From NCBI GenBank assembly GCA_947503965.1, contig CANNFU010000002.1, positions 434,001 through 498,000 on the forward strand: a DNA stretch of 64,000 nucleotides, given 5' to 3'. Position 1 is the stretch's first letter. Each line of letters begins with the position of its first letter. Shown here piece by piece: positions 54,358 through 62,616 of this stretch. Under the pieces are notes generated by a model. That model searched no databases. It worked only from the letters and a program-made list of their open reading frames with translations, and had not been told where the DNA came from. Source of the DNA: an uncultured Paracoccaceae bacterium. GTDB lineage: Bacteria > Pseudomonadota > Alphaproteobacteria > Rhodobacterales > Rhodobacteraceae. The position numbers were made by a program, and so were the translations under genes.

Positions 54358-56907
54358 CTATGTCCCGACACGCTCTTCCAGCGCCAATTGGGCAGCGGTG
54401 AGTCGCGCAACCGGCACCCGGAAAGGCGAGCATGAAACATAATCGAACCGGTGCTCGCGGCAGAACGCAATGGCCGAACGGCTGCCGCCATGTTCACCAC
54501 AGATCGACAATACCACGTCCGGGCGCCCTGCCCGGCCGCGTTCAGCACCCAGCGACACCAGCTCGCCCACACCTTCGATATCAAGGGTGTGAAACGGGTC
54601 TTCTGCATAGACCCCCTGCTGCACATAGGCCGACATGAACCGACCCGCATCGTCGCGTGACAGACCATAGGTCATCTGCGTCAGGTCATTGGTTCCAAAA
54701 GATAAAAACTCGGCATGTTCCGCGATATCCTGGGCGCGCAGCGCGCCGCGCGGTGTTTCGACCATCACACCGAGGCGATAATCGAATGTGGCGCGATGCT
54801 TGGCCCGTACCGCGTTCGCTACGCCGTCAACACGGGCGCGCATCAATTCAACCTCGCGCATTGCGCTGACCAGCGGGATCATGATTTCCACATTGATCGC
54901 AATGCCCTTTTTCTGCACCGCGACAAGTGCTTCGAATATCGCACGCGCCTGCATGTCGTAGATTTCCGGGATCGCGATGCCAAGACGGACGCCGCGCATC
55001 CCCAGCATCGGGTTATATTCACGCAACGCATTCACGCGATCTGTGACCTCGGCCAGTGGCAATGCCAATTGCTCGGCCAAATCCCGCGTACCGGCTTTAT
55101 CCGACGGCAAAAATTCGTGCAAAGGCGGATCAAACAACCGCACGCAGACGGTTTTGCCGACCATGATCTCGAACAGCGCCTGAAAATCCGCGCGTTGCAT
55201 GGGCAGCAATCTGTCCAGCACCGCACGCCGATCACCGCCACCTTCGGCAAAGATCATTTCGCGCATGACACCCAGACGGTCGCCTTCAAAGAACATATGC
55301 TCGGTCCGGCAGAGGCCGATGCCTTCTGCGGCAAAGTTCTGGGCGGTTTGCGCATCGGCAGGCGTGTCGGCATTCGCGCGCACACCAATATCGCGGAAAT
55401 CATCGGCCCAGGCGAGCAAGGTCTGGAACGCGCCGTCCAAAGCCGCTTCCAGCATGGGTGGCTCGCCTGCAAGAACCTGGCCGGTCGTCCCATCCACCGT
55501 GATCAGATCACCGGCAGAAAACCTGCGACCATCAGGGGCGATAATCAGACCCCGCTTGCGATCAATCACCAGATCAGACGCACCAACGATACACGGGACG
55601 CCCAGCCCACGGCCAATCACAGCGGCATGGCTGGTCACACCGCCCCGCATCGTCAGCACCGCCTGCGCGGCATGCATACCGCGAATATCCTCGGGCGTGG
55701 TTTCGCGCCGGACCAACACACAGGATTCGCCGCGTGCCGCGCTCGCCTGTGCCTCGTTGGCGGTCAGAACGATCCGGCCGGTCGCGGCACCGGGGCTGGC
55801 GGGAATACCTGCAACCAGCACATCGCGGTGCGCTTGCGGATCAATCTGGCGATGCAGCAACTCTGACAGGGCCGAGGGTTCGACCCGCAACACCGCCTCT
55901 TCGCGCGGGATGATCCCGTCTTCGGCCAACGCCACCGCAATGGCGACCCACGCCCGGGCCGAACGTTGCACCCGCACCGCATCCAGCACATGCAAGGTGC
56001 CATCGTCGATCGTGAATTCGACCTGCATTTCTTCGCGCAATTTGCGTCGGCACAGATCGCCATAGGCGCGAAGTTGGGCAAAGGGCTCGGGGCAGCTTTC
56101 TTCCAGCGACGGACCGCGCGGATCGGTGGTCAGATACAAGGCGCTGTCGGTATCGCCCAAGGCTTCGCGCCCCTGACTTTGGCCCAGATAGCGGCCCTTG
56201 ATCAGCGGCTGGCCCGTGGCGCTGTCGACATACTGGATCACGCCCGATCCGCATTCACCGCGCCCGACACCCAGTGCCATCTGCTGCACGACCAGACCAA
56301 GGCCCGCATCTGCTGGCGCGCCCTTGGCCTGTCGCAACAAACGGGCGGTCGTGCCATCCCAGGCCCGGGCCATGGACCGCAGCACCTCGGCCAGTTGCAC
56401 GGCGGGGTCCTGCGGGAACGGCTCGTCCGTTTCCATCTCATACGTGTCCAGCATCCCCCGCAGGCCGGCGGCATCCGGTACATCCGGCAGATAAAACTCG
56501 TCCGGGTCAAGCCGGGCCACATGAACCGCATAGGACTGCACAAATCGCAGATACAGCGCAGTCGCGGCCCATTCCCCGATTTGCGGGATCATCATGGCCA
56601 GCCGCGCATCATTCATTCCGATATTCAGAATGGCACCCGGCCCGCCCCAATCGGGGTCCTGACTGGACGGGCGCACCGACACCAGCGGGTTTTTCCCAAA
56701 CGGCGCCAGCACAGCCGCCATATCAGGCAGGTTTCCGTGCGCGATCTGGTGCACCACATCAAAAGACAGCGCCATGGTTTTCGGCACCGGCATATCCATG
56801 CGCACCAGCCGCTGCAGGCATTTCGCACGCCCCCCATGCACCGCCGCCGACATCTTAGCGGTCGGGGTGATCAGGGTCAGTGCTTGATATGTGGTCTGTT
56901 GCTGCAC
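54358..56907 (-). CDS. Divergent pyruvate phosphate dikinase
   Basis: An 849-residue PPDK-family enzyme interconverting pyruvate, ATP and Pi with PEP. The central phosphohistidine is H427 (GGVTSHAAVIGRGLGVPCIVG). The C-terminal PEP/pyruvate barrel is intact: GLCRTEHMF, RLFDPPLHEFLP, SFGTNDLTQMTYGLSRDDAGRF, then ICGEHGG with the catalytic cysteine and DYVSCSPFRVPVARL. The ATP-grasp half is unusual and about 30 residues shorter than standard PPDK. The normal GxxGSMPGMMDTVLNLG-type stretch reads RPSSQDPDWGGPGAILNIG, and the opening KGANL segment is degenerate. Phosphoryl transfer from the barrel looks possible, but the nucleotide half may have altered specificity. It is monocistronic. Confidence 0.88.
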   Translation of the reverse strand: MQQQTTYQALTLITPTAKMSAAVHGGRAKCLQRLVRMDMPVPKTMALSFDVVHQIAHGNLPDMAAVLAPFGKNPLVSVRPSSQDPDWGGPGAILNIGMNDARLAMMIPQIGEWAATALYLRFVQSYAVHVARLDPDEFYLPDVPDAAGLRGMLDTYEMETDEPFPQDPAVQLAEVLRSMARAWDGTTARLLRQAKGAPADAGLGLVVQQMALGVGRGECGSGVIQYVDSATGQPLIKGRYLGQSQGREALGDTDSALYLTTDPRGPSLEESCPEPFAQLRAYGDLCRRKLREEMQVEFTIDDGTLHVLDAVRVQRSARAWVAIAVALAEDGIIPREEAVLRVEPSALSELLHRQIDPQAHRDVLVAGIPASPGAATGRIVLTANEAQASAARGESCVLVRRETTPEDIRGMHAAQAVLTMRGGVTSHAAVIGRGLGVPCIVGASDLVIDRKRGLIIAPDGRRFSAGDLITVDGTTGQVLAGEPPMLEAALDGAFQTLLAWADDFRDIGVRANADTPADAQTAQNFAAEGIGLCRTEHMFFEGDRLGVMREMIFAEGGGDRRAVLDRLLPMQRADFQALFEIMVGKTVCVRLFDPPLHEFLPSDKAGTRDLAEQLALPLAEVTDRVNALREYNPMLGMRGVRLGIAIPEIYDMQARAIFEALVAVQKKGIAINVEIMIPLVSAMREVELMRARVDGVANAVRAKHRATFDYRLGVMVETPRGALRAQDIAEHAEFLSFGTNDLTQMTYGLSRDDAGRFMSAYVQQGVYAEDPFHTLDIEGVGELVSLGAERGRAGRPDVVLSICGEHGGSRSAIAFCREHRFDYVSCSPFRVPVARLTAAQLALEERVGT

Positions 56908-56984
56908 TGCGGCGAAATCCTTTGTTCACCTGCAGCATAGGGCAGAAATCGTTCGCGTGTACAAAAAAGTTTACAGTTTTGTGC

Positions 56985-59252
56985 CTAGCCTTCGATTTTG
57001 GTCAGATCCGCGACGCTCAGGCAGATATTTCTGATCCGAGACAACAGGTTAAGCCGGTTGCGGCGGAGTAGCGCACTATCGGCGTTCACCTGCACATCGG
57101 TGAAAAATTGGTCAATCGGTCCGCGAAGTGCTGCCATAGCAGTCATCGCGGTGCTGAAATCTTGCGTCTCCATGGCCGGTGCGATCTTTGCATCTGCAGC
57201 ATCAAGAGCGGCGAAAAGCGCCTTTTCGGCGGGTTCTTCGGCGTATTTGATGTCGGCACCATAGGAATATTCGACCCCATCCGCCTCTTCCGCCTGCGTC
57301 AGGATATTGTTGGCGCGCCTGAACCCCTGGATCAGGTTTTCCCCGTCATCGGTGGCGAGTGTTGCGGCGAGGGCTTCGGCCCGTTTGACGAGCAAGGTCA
57401 GGTCATCATTGCCAGGCATCGCAATGCAAGCGTCGATGATATCGTGGCGGATGCCTTTGTCTTTGAGGAAGACTTTGAGGCGGTCGTGGAAGAACGAGAT
57501 GAGATCAGTGACTGTAATGGATGAGTTTGCTTGTATCTGATCTGATGTAGCATAGTTTTCTTCCATGTATGAAAGGCGCTCGGATATCTCTTCCAATCGG
57601 TCATCAATTGCCCGCCGACGCTCAGAAACGGCGGCTGATTGAGGAGCCTTGGTCAGATGGATGACCAGATCGTCACGTTCTTCGGCAAGTGACCGACCTT
57701 CAATAGTTAGGGCGAGCTGCTTAACGACGCTCATCGACAACTTTAGTATTTCGCAAAGCGTTAACCTTAGTTGATTCTCCAAAACTAACCGAATAACCCC
57801 CAGCGCCGCCCTGCGCAGCGCAAACGGGTCCTTGCTCCCGGTCGGTTTCTCATCAATTGCCCAGAACCCGGTCAGCGTGTCGATCTTGTCCGAGAGCGCC
57901 ACAGCGACCGACACTGGCGCGGTCGGCACATCATCCGATGGCCCCAACGGTGAATAATGTTCCTCGCAGGCCTCTGGCACGCCATCATCGTGACCGGCGG
58001 CTTCAGCATAATAACGCCCCATAAGTCCCTGTAATTCCGGAAACTCATAGACCATCTCTGACGCCAGATCGGATTTGCAAATCCGTGCCGCCTCTGCCGC
58101 CAGGTCGGGCTTCGCCCCGACGCTTGGCGCGATCTCACGCGCCAGCGCTTCGATCCGTTTGATCCGGTCGGCCTGCGACCCCAGCTTGTTGTGGAAGGTC
58201 ACATCGGCCAGCGATGCGCCCATTCCCTCAAGCCCCACGGTCTTGACGGTGCGCAAATCATTCTCCCAAAAGAACTTCGCATCCGCCAGCCGCGCCGACA
58301 GCACCTTCTGATTGCCCGCCAGAATGGTCGCGCCGTTATCCGCCGTTTCCATATTCGCCACGGTCACGAACCGCTCAATCCGCCCCGTTTTGGGGTTCTT
58401 CACGGAAAAGAACTTCTGATGCTCTTTCATCGATGTCTGCAACACCTCCGGCGGCAGGCCCAGAAAGTCATCATCGATGCGGCCCAGCAACACGACGGGC
58501 CACTGGACCAGCCCCGCAACCTCGGCCAGCAGCCCGCGATCCTCGACCACTTCCAAACCCTGCGCGAAGGCCTGATTTGTGGCCTCGGCCCAGATCGCCT
58601 CTGCCCGTTCCTCGGCCCGCAGGACGACATGCGCGCGCTTTAACTTCGCCTCGTAATCATCAAAGGATGTGACGGAAAACGGCTCTGGCGCCATGAAGCG
58701 ATGCCCACGGGTCGTGTTGCCCGACCGGATGCCGTCCACTTCCAGCGGCACGACCTCGGCCCCCGCCTCATCCACCAGAATGCACAGGATGGAATGCAGC
58801 GGGCGGACCCATTTCAGCGTTCCCGCCCCCCAGCGCATCGACTTGGGCCATGGGAAGTTGCGGATCGTCGTCTCAAGCACCTCGGCAATGATATCCGCCG
58901 CCATCCGCCCCGGTTTTTCGATGACGGCAAAATAGACCTGCCCCTTTTTGTCATCGCGCACCTCAAGGTCCTCGCGCGTCACACCCGCCCCGCGCAGAAA
59001 CCCCTCAATCGCCTTGTCCGGCGCGCCGACCTTTGGCCCGCGCCGTTCTTCGCGCACGGCCTTGCTTTCGCCGGTCAACCCGTCAATCGCCAGCGTCAGG
59101 CGGCGGGGCGTGGCAAAGGCAGCGGCCCCGGCATAGGTCAACCCCGCCTCGACCAGACCGTCCGTCACCAGTTTTTGCAGATCCTCGCTTGCGCGTTTTT
59201 GCATGCGCGCGGGGATTTCCTCGGAAAAGAGTTCAATCAGAAGATCAGGCAT
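56985..59252 (-). CDS. glyS: Glycine--tRNA ligase beta subunit
   Basis: A 755-residue beta subunit of the tetrameric glycyl-tRNA synthetase. It opens PDLLIELFSEEIPARMQ, has TTRGHRFMAPEP near residue 185, HQKFFSVKN near residue 285 and the HD-like and anticodon-binding C-terminal part (FFTDVQVNADSALLRRNRLNLL). Between roughly residues 490 and 590 (about 57490-57790) the DNA is clearly poorer in GC and encodes a polar helical stretch. This may be a variable insert; the reading frame is unbroken through it. It starts directly after the small membrane-protein gene (one-base-overlap spacing). Confidence 0.95.
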   Translation of the reverse strand: MPDLLIELFSEEIPARMQKRASEDLQKLVTDGLVEAGLTYAGAAAFATPRRLTLAIDGLTGESKAVREERRGPKVGAPDKAIEGFLRGAGVTREDLEVRDDKKGQVYFAVIEKPGRMAADIIAEVLETTIRNFPWPKSMRWGAGTLKWVRPLHSILCILVDEAGAEVVPLEVDGIRSGNTTRGHRFMAPEPFSVTSFDDYEAKLKRAHVVLRAEERAEAIWAEATNQAFAQGLEVVEDRGLLAEVAGLVQWPVVLLGRIDDDFLGLPPEVLQTSMKEHQKFFSVKNPKTGRIERFVTVANMETADNGATILAGNQKVLSARLADAKFFWENDLRTVKTVGLEGMGASLADVTFHNKLGSQADRIKRIEALAREIAPSVGAKPDLAAEAARICKSDLASEMVYEFPELQGLMGRYYAEAAGHDDGVPEACEEHYSPLGPSDDVPTAPVSVAVALSDKIDTLTGFWAIDEKPTGSKDPFALRRAALGVIRLVLENQLRLTLCEILKLSMSVVKQLALTIEGRSLAEERDDLVIHLTKAPQSAAVSERRRAIDDRLEEISERLSYMEENYATSDQIQANSSITVTDLISFFHDRLKVFLKDKGIRHDIIDACIAMPGNDDLTLLVKRAEALAATLATDDGENLIQGFRRANNILTQAEEADGVEYSYGADIKYAEEPAEKALFAALDAADAKIAPAMETQDFSTAMTAMAALRGPIDQFFTDVQVNADSALLRRNRLNLLSRIRNICLSVADLTKIEG

Positions 59253-59776
59253 TATTGCAGGCTTTCGGGGGCTGGGGGGCAGTCTTCGGGCACGGGTTCG
59301 CGGTTGAACACCACCTCACCGCATGCGTTGATCTGGTGCCAGGCATAGGCGCGGCCATCCGCGTAGATCGCGACCAGACGGTCGATGCCATAGGTGATGT
59401 TGGCGACACCCAGAAAGGCGATGGCTTCGCCACTTTCGATATCGGTGCCGATCTGTTCGGCATCAAAGCAATCGAACCATGCGGGTGCCACCAGCGGTTC
59501 GGCGTCATCCCGGATGACAAAGGTCTCGGTCAGCATCGCCTGGCTCAGCGGTGTGGTGAAACAGGCGCGATAGCGGATCGGGCTGCTGTCGGCGTCGATG
59601 CCTTCGAAAGCGTCGAACAGGATTGGCTCTGCCTCACCGGTCACCAGATTGGTCAGGCGCACATCTGCCGCTTCGGCCTGCACCTCTTCATAGAAGGCGT
59701 AGACCTGATTGTAATACAAAAGCGCCCCGGCGATGGCTGCAAGCACAAGCATCCCCACAATGATAAAACGTGCCAT
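59252..59776 (-). CDS. Small membrane-anchored protein between glyQ and glyS (DUF6446-like)
   Basis: A 174-residue protein. One N-terminal membrane segment (FIIVGMLVLAAIAGALLYY, residues 4-22) is followed by a soluble domain of about 150 residues with paired cysteines (YRACFTT, WFDCFDAE, INACGEV, PEDCPP), so it is probably periplasmic. I recall such proteins as a Rhodobacterales family near glyQS, possibly DUF6446. ATG 59776 overlaps the glyQ stop (TGATG), and its stop overlaps the glyS start, so it is tightly embedded in the synthetase operon. A function in translation is not apparent. Confidence 0.8.
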   Translation of the reverse strand: MARFIIVGMLVLAAIAGALLYYNQVYAFYEEVQAEAADVRLTNLVTGEAEPILFDAFEGIDADSSPIRYRACFTTPLSQAMLTETFVIRDDAEPLVAPAWFDCFDAEQIGTDIESGEAIAFLGVANITYGIDRLVAIYADGRAYAWHQINACGEVVFNREPVPEDCPPAPESLQ

Positions 59777-60696
59777 CAGGCGGCCTGCCCCCCGGCATCG
59801 CTCTGCACGAACGCATCCGCACACATCTTCGCCAGCGCCCGGACCCGCCCGATATAGGCCTGCCGTTCAGTGACCGAGATCACCCCGCGCGCATCAAGCA
59901 GGTTAAAGACATGAGACGCCTTGATGCATTGGTCATAGGCCGGATGCGCCATGATGATGCGCAGGCCGGTTTTCGGGTCTTCATGCGGTTCATCCAGAAT
60001 ACGCTGGCATTCGGCCTCGGCATCCTTGAAGTGCTGGAGCAGCACGTCCGTATCGGCCACGTCGAAATTCCAGCGGGCATATTCCTGTTCGGTCTGTTTG
60101 AAGATATCGCCATAGGTCAGCGGGATCGGCGTTTGCTGGTCGTTGAAGGGCATGTCCATGACGTGATCAATGCCAAGGATGTACATCGCGAGACGCTCCA
60201 AACCATAGGTCAGCTCACCCGAAACCGGCCTGCAGTCATAGCCGCCAATCTGCTGGAAATAGGTGAACTGGCTGACTTCCATCCCGTCGCACCAGACCTC
60301 CCAGCCTAGGCCCCAGGCGCCCAAGGTGGGGCTTTCCCAATCATCCTCGACAAAGCGGATGTCATGCATGGATGCGTCAACGCCAATCGCCGCAAGCGAG
60401 CCCAGATAAAGCTCTTGTAAGTCCGGCGGCGATGGCTTGATGATCACCTGATACTGATAATAATGCTGCAAACGGTTGGGGTTCTCGCCATAACGGCCAT
60501 CTGTCGGGCGGCGCGATGGCTGCACATAGGCTGCGGCCCATGGTTTGTCGCCCAGCGCACGCAATGTGGTGGCCGGATGAAAGGTCCCCGCGCCGACCTC
60601 CATGTCATAGGGCTGCAAAATGGCGCAGCCTTTTTCGGCCCAGTAGGTCTGAAGCCGCAGGATGATTTCCTGAAAACTGCGGGGTTTGTCCACCAT
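59776..60696 (-). CDS. glyQ: Glycine--tRNA ligase alpha subunit
   Basis: A 306-residue catalytic subunit. [39 protein letters not shown] at the start, [28 protein letters not shown] near residue 80, and [22 protein letters not shown] near residue 150 are the family's class II motifs. It activates glycine; the beta subunit contributes tRNA binding. It is the first gene of the glyQ-DUF-glyS unit. Confidence 0.97.
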   Translation of the reverse strand: MVDKPRSFQEIILRLQTYWAEKGCAILQPYDMEVGAGTFHPATTLRALGDKPWAAAYVQPSRRPTDGRYGENPNRLQHYYQYQVIIKPSPPDLQELYLGSLAAIGVDASMHDIRFVEDDWESPTLGAWGLGWEVWCDGMEVSQFTYFQQIGGYDCRPVSGELTYGLERLAMYILGIDHVMDMPFNDQQTPIPLTYGDIFKQTEQEYARWNFDVADTDVLLQHFKDAEAECQRILDEPHEDPKTGLRIIMAHPAYDQCIKASHVFNLLDARGVISVTERQAYIGRVRALAKMCADAFVQSDAGGQAA

Positions 60697-60876
60697 GTCT
60701 CAACCTTTGTTTGCGATCACGGGTTCAATAGGGTGCGACGGGGACAGGGTCAATTGGGCAACGGGCTGTGATTTTCTGTCCGCTTTTGATCAAATTTTCC
60801 GGCGTCACCCTTGCGTCGCCGCGCAGACACGGCCAGTGAATGCGCAACCACTCATAGGATTTTCGGGGATCCATCG

Positions 60877-62616
60877 ATGAAAGCTATCGCAGCGCTCATT
60901 TTTTTGATGCTGTCTACCTTGCCTGCGGCCGCACAAGATAACTTCTGGGTTCAGATCGAGGCGCGTCAAACCTTGACCGGCGCCCAGGACCGCGCGCGCG
61001 ATTATGCGCGGCGTCTGGATGATATCAACGGCTTCTATCTGGGCGATGGGTTTTACGGCATTTTCATTGGGCCTTTTGATGAGGCGGGTGCCACCACAAC
61101 GCTCAATCGCCTGCTGGGCAGCGGTGCCATTCCGCCAGACAGTTTCGTCAAGAACGGGCAGTTTTTCAAACAACAATTCTGGCCGATTGGCGGGCGTGCG
61201 CAAACCGCCGCGGCTGTGCCTGCAGCCCCGGCAAACGTAACGCCACCGCCACCCGTCGCAAGCCTGCCATCCGATCCGCTTGTCGCGTCTGATGAAACAC
61301 CACAGCAGGCCCGCGCGTCCGAGGATGCTTTGACGCGCCCGCAAAAGGAAGAATTGCAACGCGCCCTGCAATGGGCGGGCTTTTATGACGCGGGTATTGA
61401 TGGGTCGTTCGGGCGCGGCACGCGCACCGCGATGCAAGCCTGGCAAGAGGCGAACAATCAGGAACCCACCGGGGTGCTGACCACGCGCCAACGCGACCAA
61501 TTGCTGGATCAGTATAATAGTGTGCTTGACGGGCTGAACCTGCGGCTGGTGCGCGACAGCGCGTCGGGCATTCAGATGCAGATCCCGACAGATGTGGTAT
61601 CATTCACCGAATATCAGCCGCCCTTCGTCCGGTTCGAAGCCAGCGGCGATGTGTCAGAGGCGCTGGTTCTGTTCATCTCGCAAGAGGGTGACGCGGGCAA
61701 GCTGGTGGGCCTGTACGAGATCCTGCAGATCCTGGACATCGTCCCGACAGAGGGACCGCGCAGCATCACAGACACAGGATTTGAAATCGAAGGGATCGGC
61801 GGCGGCATCCATTCTTATACCCGCGTGACCTTGCAGGATGATGAAATCAAAGGCTTCATGCTGGTCTGGCCCGAAGGCGATGGTGCCCGCCGGACGCGGA
61901 TGCTGGAGGTTATGCAAGGCAGCTTTGAACGTTTGCCCGGATCCTTGAACCCCAACATCGTTCCTGCCAGCGAAGATCAGGCCATCGATATGGTTGCAGG
62001 CCTTGCAGTGCGCCAGCCCAAGCTGTCGCGGTCAGGTTTTTACGTCTCCAGCGATGGTATCGTCGTCACAACGCCAGAGGTAATCGCGGGCTGTGAACGC
62101 ATCACCCTCGATCGCGAGGATGACGCCGAAGTCATCTTTGAAGATATCGGTCTTGGGCTGGCCATCCTGCGTCCGGTCGAAAACCTAAGCCCGATTGGCG
62201 TTGCCGCATTTCAAACGGGCGTACCCCGCCTGCAGGATCAGATCGCGGTTGCGGGCTATCCGTTCAATGGCGTCCTGAGCGCGCCGACACTGACCTTCGG
62301 ACAAGTTGTCGACATTCGCGGACTGACCGGCGATGACACGATCAAGCGGTTGTCGATCCTACCGCAGCCCAGTGACGCGGGCGGGCCGGTCTTTGACGAT
62401 ACAGGTGCTGTGTTGGGCATGCTTTTGCCGCGCAAGGACGGAAATACCCGTGTGCTGCCGCCCGAAGTGAATTTCTCCCTTGATGCTGCACAGATCATCG
62501 ACCGGCTGACGGCCGAGGGGATCGCCATTGAAAACAGCACAATTCGCGGCACGATCTCGCCCGTCGCGCTGACGCGAAAGGCGGCAGATATCACCGTTCT
62601 GGTCAGCTGCTGGTAA
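60877..62616 (+). CDS. Secreted SPOR/peptidoglycan-binding protein with inactive trypsin-like domain
   Basis: A 579-residue exported protein. The signal peptide is residues 1-20 (AALIFLMLSTLPAAA, then QDNF). A SPOR-like region covers about residues 22-110 and a PGB1 peptidoglycan-binding domain about 155-210 (QRALQWAGFYDAGIDGSFGRGTRTAMQAWQ). A C-terminal trypsin-fold domain covers about 370-540. The triad positions are all changed: the usual TNAHV reads TTPEV (E401), the DLALL aspartate reads G427 (LGLAIL), and GDSGGP reads SDAGGP (A501). It is therefore a predicted pseudo-protease tethered to peptidoglycan. ATG 60877 gives the signal peptide. The 3' end overlaps the converging TPP-enzyme gene by 14 bases. 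Confidence 0.85.
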   Translation: MKAIAALIFLMLSTLPAAAQDNFWVQIEARQTLTGAQDRARDYARRLDDINGFYLGDGFYGIFIGPFDEAGATTTLNRLLGSGAIPPDSFVKNGQFFKQQFWPIGGRAQTAAAVPAAPANVTPPPPVASLPSDPLVASDETPQQARASEDALTRPQKEELQRALQWAGFYDAGIDGSFGRGTRTAMQAWQEANNQEPTGVLTTRQRDQLLDQYNSVLDGLNLRLVRDSASGIQMQIPTDVVSFTEYQPPFVRFEASGDVSEALVLFISQEGDAGKLVGLYEILQILDIVPTEGPRSITDTGFEIEGIGGGIHSYTRVTLQDDEIKGFMLVWPEGDGARRTRMLEVMQGSFERLPGSLNPNIVPASEDQAIDMVAGLAVRQPKLSRSGFYVSSDGIVVTTPEVIAGCERITLDREDDAEVIFEDIGLGLAILRPVENLSPIGVAAFQTGVPRLQDQIAVAGYPFNGVLSAPTLTFGQVVDIRGLTGDDTIKRLSILPQPSDAGGPVFDDTGAVLGMLLPRKDGNTRVLPPEVNFSLDAAQIIDRLTAEGIAIENSTIRGTISPVALTRKAADITVLVSCW

